From Geobacteraceae bacterium (GTDB lineage: Bacteria > Desulfobacterota > Desulfuromonadia > Geobacterales > Geobacteraceae), in NCBI GenBank assembly GCA_012797715.1, contig JAAZOO010000464.1, positions 1 through 6,953 of the forward strand: a stretch of 6,953 nucleotides of DNA, written 5' to 3'. Numbering within the stretch: position 1 is the first letter of the stretch; every line of letters starts with the position of its first letter. The notes beneath the pieces are model-generated. The model was not told the origin of the DNA. It saw only the letters and a list, made by a program, of their open reading frames with translations, and did not search any database. The translations under genes and the position numbers were made by a program. Of this stretch, positions 6,427-6,953 are shown in pieces.

Positions 6427-6439
6427 CTCCCCCCCTCCC
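6425..6439 (-). other. G-quadruplex motif (four G3 tracts, one-base loops) between convergent genes
   Basis: The minus strand reads GGGAGGGGGGGAGGG: four G3 tracts separated by A, G and A, the shortest loop pattern and one known to give very stable parallel quadruplexes. Two further G6 runs lie just upstream in the same strand (6452-6457 and 6475-6480). The motif is in the 3' untranslated end of the aldolase transcript; the plus strand carries the matching C-rich strand. The motif is directly visible; folding and function are inference. Confidence 0.6.
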
Positions 6440-6463
6440 GGATTACGGATTCCCCCCTTTTTC

Positions 6464-6953
6464 TCAAGACTCCGCCCCCCTTTTCCTGCCGTAGGAGGCG
6501 AATTTCCCAACAACCCGGGACATTTCCCCCGGGGGGAGGATGACCGGCTCGCCGATGCATTTCGCCTGGTAGTAGATACGGGCCACCAGCTCTATCTCCT
6601 CGGCAACGGCAAAGGCTGCCGCAAGGTCCTCCCCCACGGTCACCAGCCCGTGATTGGCCAGCAGCACGGCATTGAAGGTGCCGATAGACTCCGCGATGTT
6701 GGCTGCCAGTTCCGGCGTGCCGAAGGTGGCGTAGGGCGCCAGTGGCACCTTGTGTCCCGAAAACGCCACCAGGTAGTGCACCGCCGGAATCTCCCAGTTG
6801 AGGCACGCCATGGTCGTGGCATAGACCGAGTGCGTATGGACAACCGCCCGGATGTCGGGACGCTTCCGGTACAGGGCACGGTGGAATTCCAGCTCGCTGG
6901 ACGGCGCGCGCCTCCCCTCCACCGTCGCCCCCGAGAGGTCCACCACCGGCACG
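6464..6953 (-). CDS. Class II aldolase, L-fuculose-1-phosphate aldolase family (5' end outside window)
   Basis: This is the C-terminal 162 or so residues of a zinc-dependent class II aldolase of the FucA/AraD/adducin fold. Such enzymes cleave sugar phosphates to dihydroxyacetone phosphate plus an aldehyde. The catalytic glutamate lies in SSE (Glu20 of the visible part). The zinc ligands are HTH (His39, His41) and NHG (His101). The Glu-His spacing of 19 equals that of E. coli FucA (Glu73, His92), and the blocks APYATFGT-EL and IPAVHY also match. By that comparison about 50 N-terminal residues lie beyond the right edge. The GTG codon at 6952 is an internal valine, not a start. The substrate could be fuculose-, rhamnulose-, ribulose- or 5-methylthioribulose-type phosphates, which cannot be settled from this fragment, so I give no symbol. 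It converges on corA with 51 bases between the stops. Confidence 0.9.
   Translation of the reverse strand, partial: VPVVDLSGATVEGRRAPSSELEFHRALYRKRPDIRAVVHTHSVYATTMACLNWEIPAVHYLVAFSGHKVPLAPYATFGTPELAANIAESIGTFNAVLLANHGLVTVGEDLAAAFAVAEEIELVARIYYQAKCIGEPVILPPGEMSRVVGKFASYGRKRGAES

Overview
The window reads as ordinary chromosomal DNA from a GC-rich, signalling-heavy Gram-negative bacterium. The mix of an orphan hybrid histidine kinase, a V4R-domain sensor, a soluble poly-HAMP diguanylate cyclase, a Bcp-type peroxiredoxin and a CorA transporter fits the Desulfobacterota (Geobacter-like 'deltaproteobacteria'). That placement is an inference from protein style and was not tested by a search. I see no phage, transposon, CRISPR, tRNA or rRNA.

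Layout from left to right. (1) 96-2429, plus strand: a membrane hybrid sensor kinase (six predicted TM segments, PAS, HisKA, HATPase_c, REC). It converges on (2) 2481-2903, minus strand: a small four-repeat ankyrin protein. A perfect 12-bp-stem hairpin sits between their ends. (3) 4506-3074, minus strand: a two-gene unit, V4R sensor then poly-HAMP GGDEF diguanylate cyclase, joined by a 4-base ATGA overlap. (4) 5107-4640, minus strand: a Bcp/PrxQ peroxiredoxin. (5) 5108-5458: a 351-base divergent intergenic region with candidate promoters in both directions and a long hairpin in the probable corA leader. (6) 5459-6412, plus strand: CorA-family Mg2+/Co2+ transporter. (7) 6953-6464, minus strand: a class II (zinc) aldolase of the L-fuculose-1-phosphate aldolase family, cut by the right edge. 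A very strong G-quadruplex motif lies in the 51-base gap between the convergent corA and aldolase stops.

Functionally, the most coherent unit is the V4R-DGC pair. A cytosolic ligand-sensing protein is translationally coupled to a c-di-GMP synthase that has no membrane segment or ligand-binding domain of its own, which suggests a two-protein chemical-to-c-di-GMP switch. The kinase is a separate phosphorelay input with no output partner in view. The peroxiredoxin, CorA and aldolase are housekeeping or metabolic neighbours without an evident shared pathway. I did not find a convincing entirely new system. The best leads are the V4R-DGC pair, the corA leader hairpin, the convergent G-quadruplex and the unassigned membrane input domain of the kinase.
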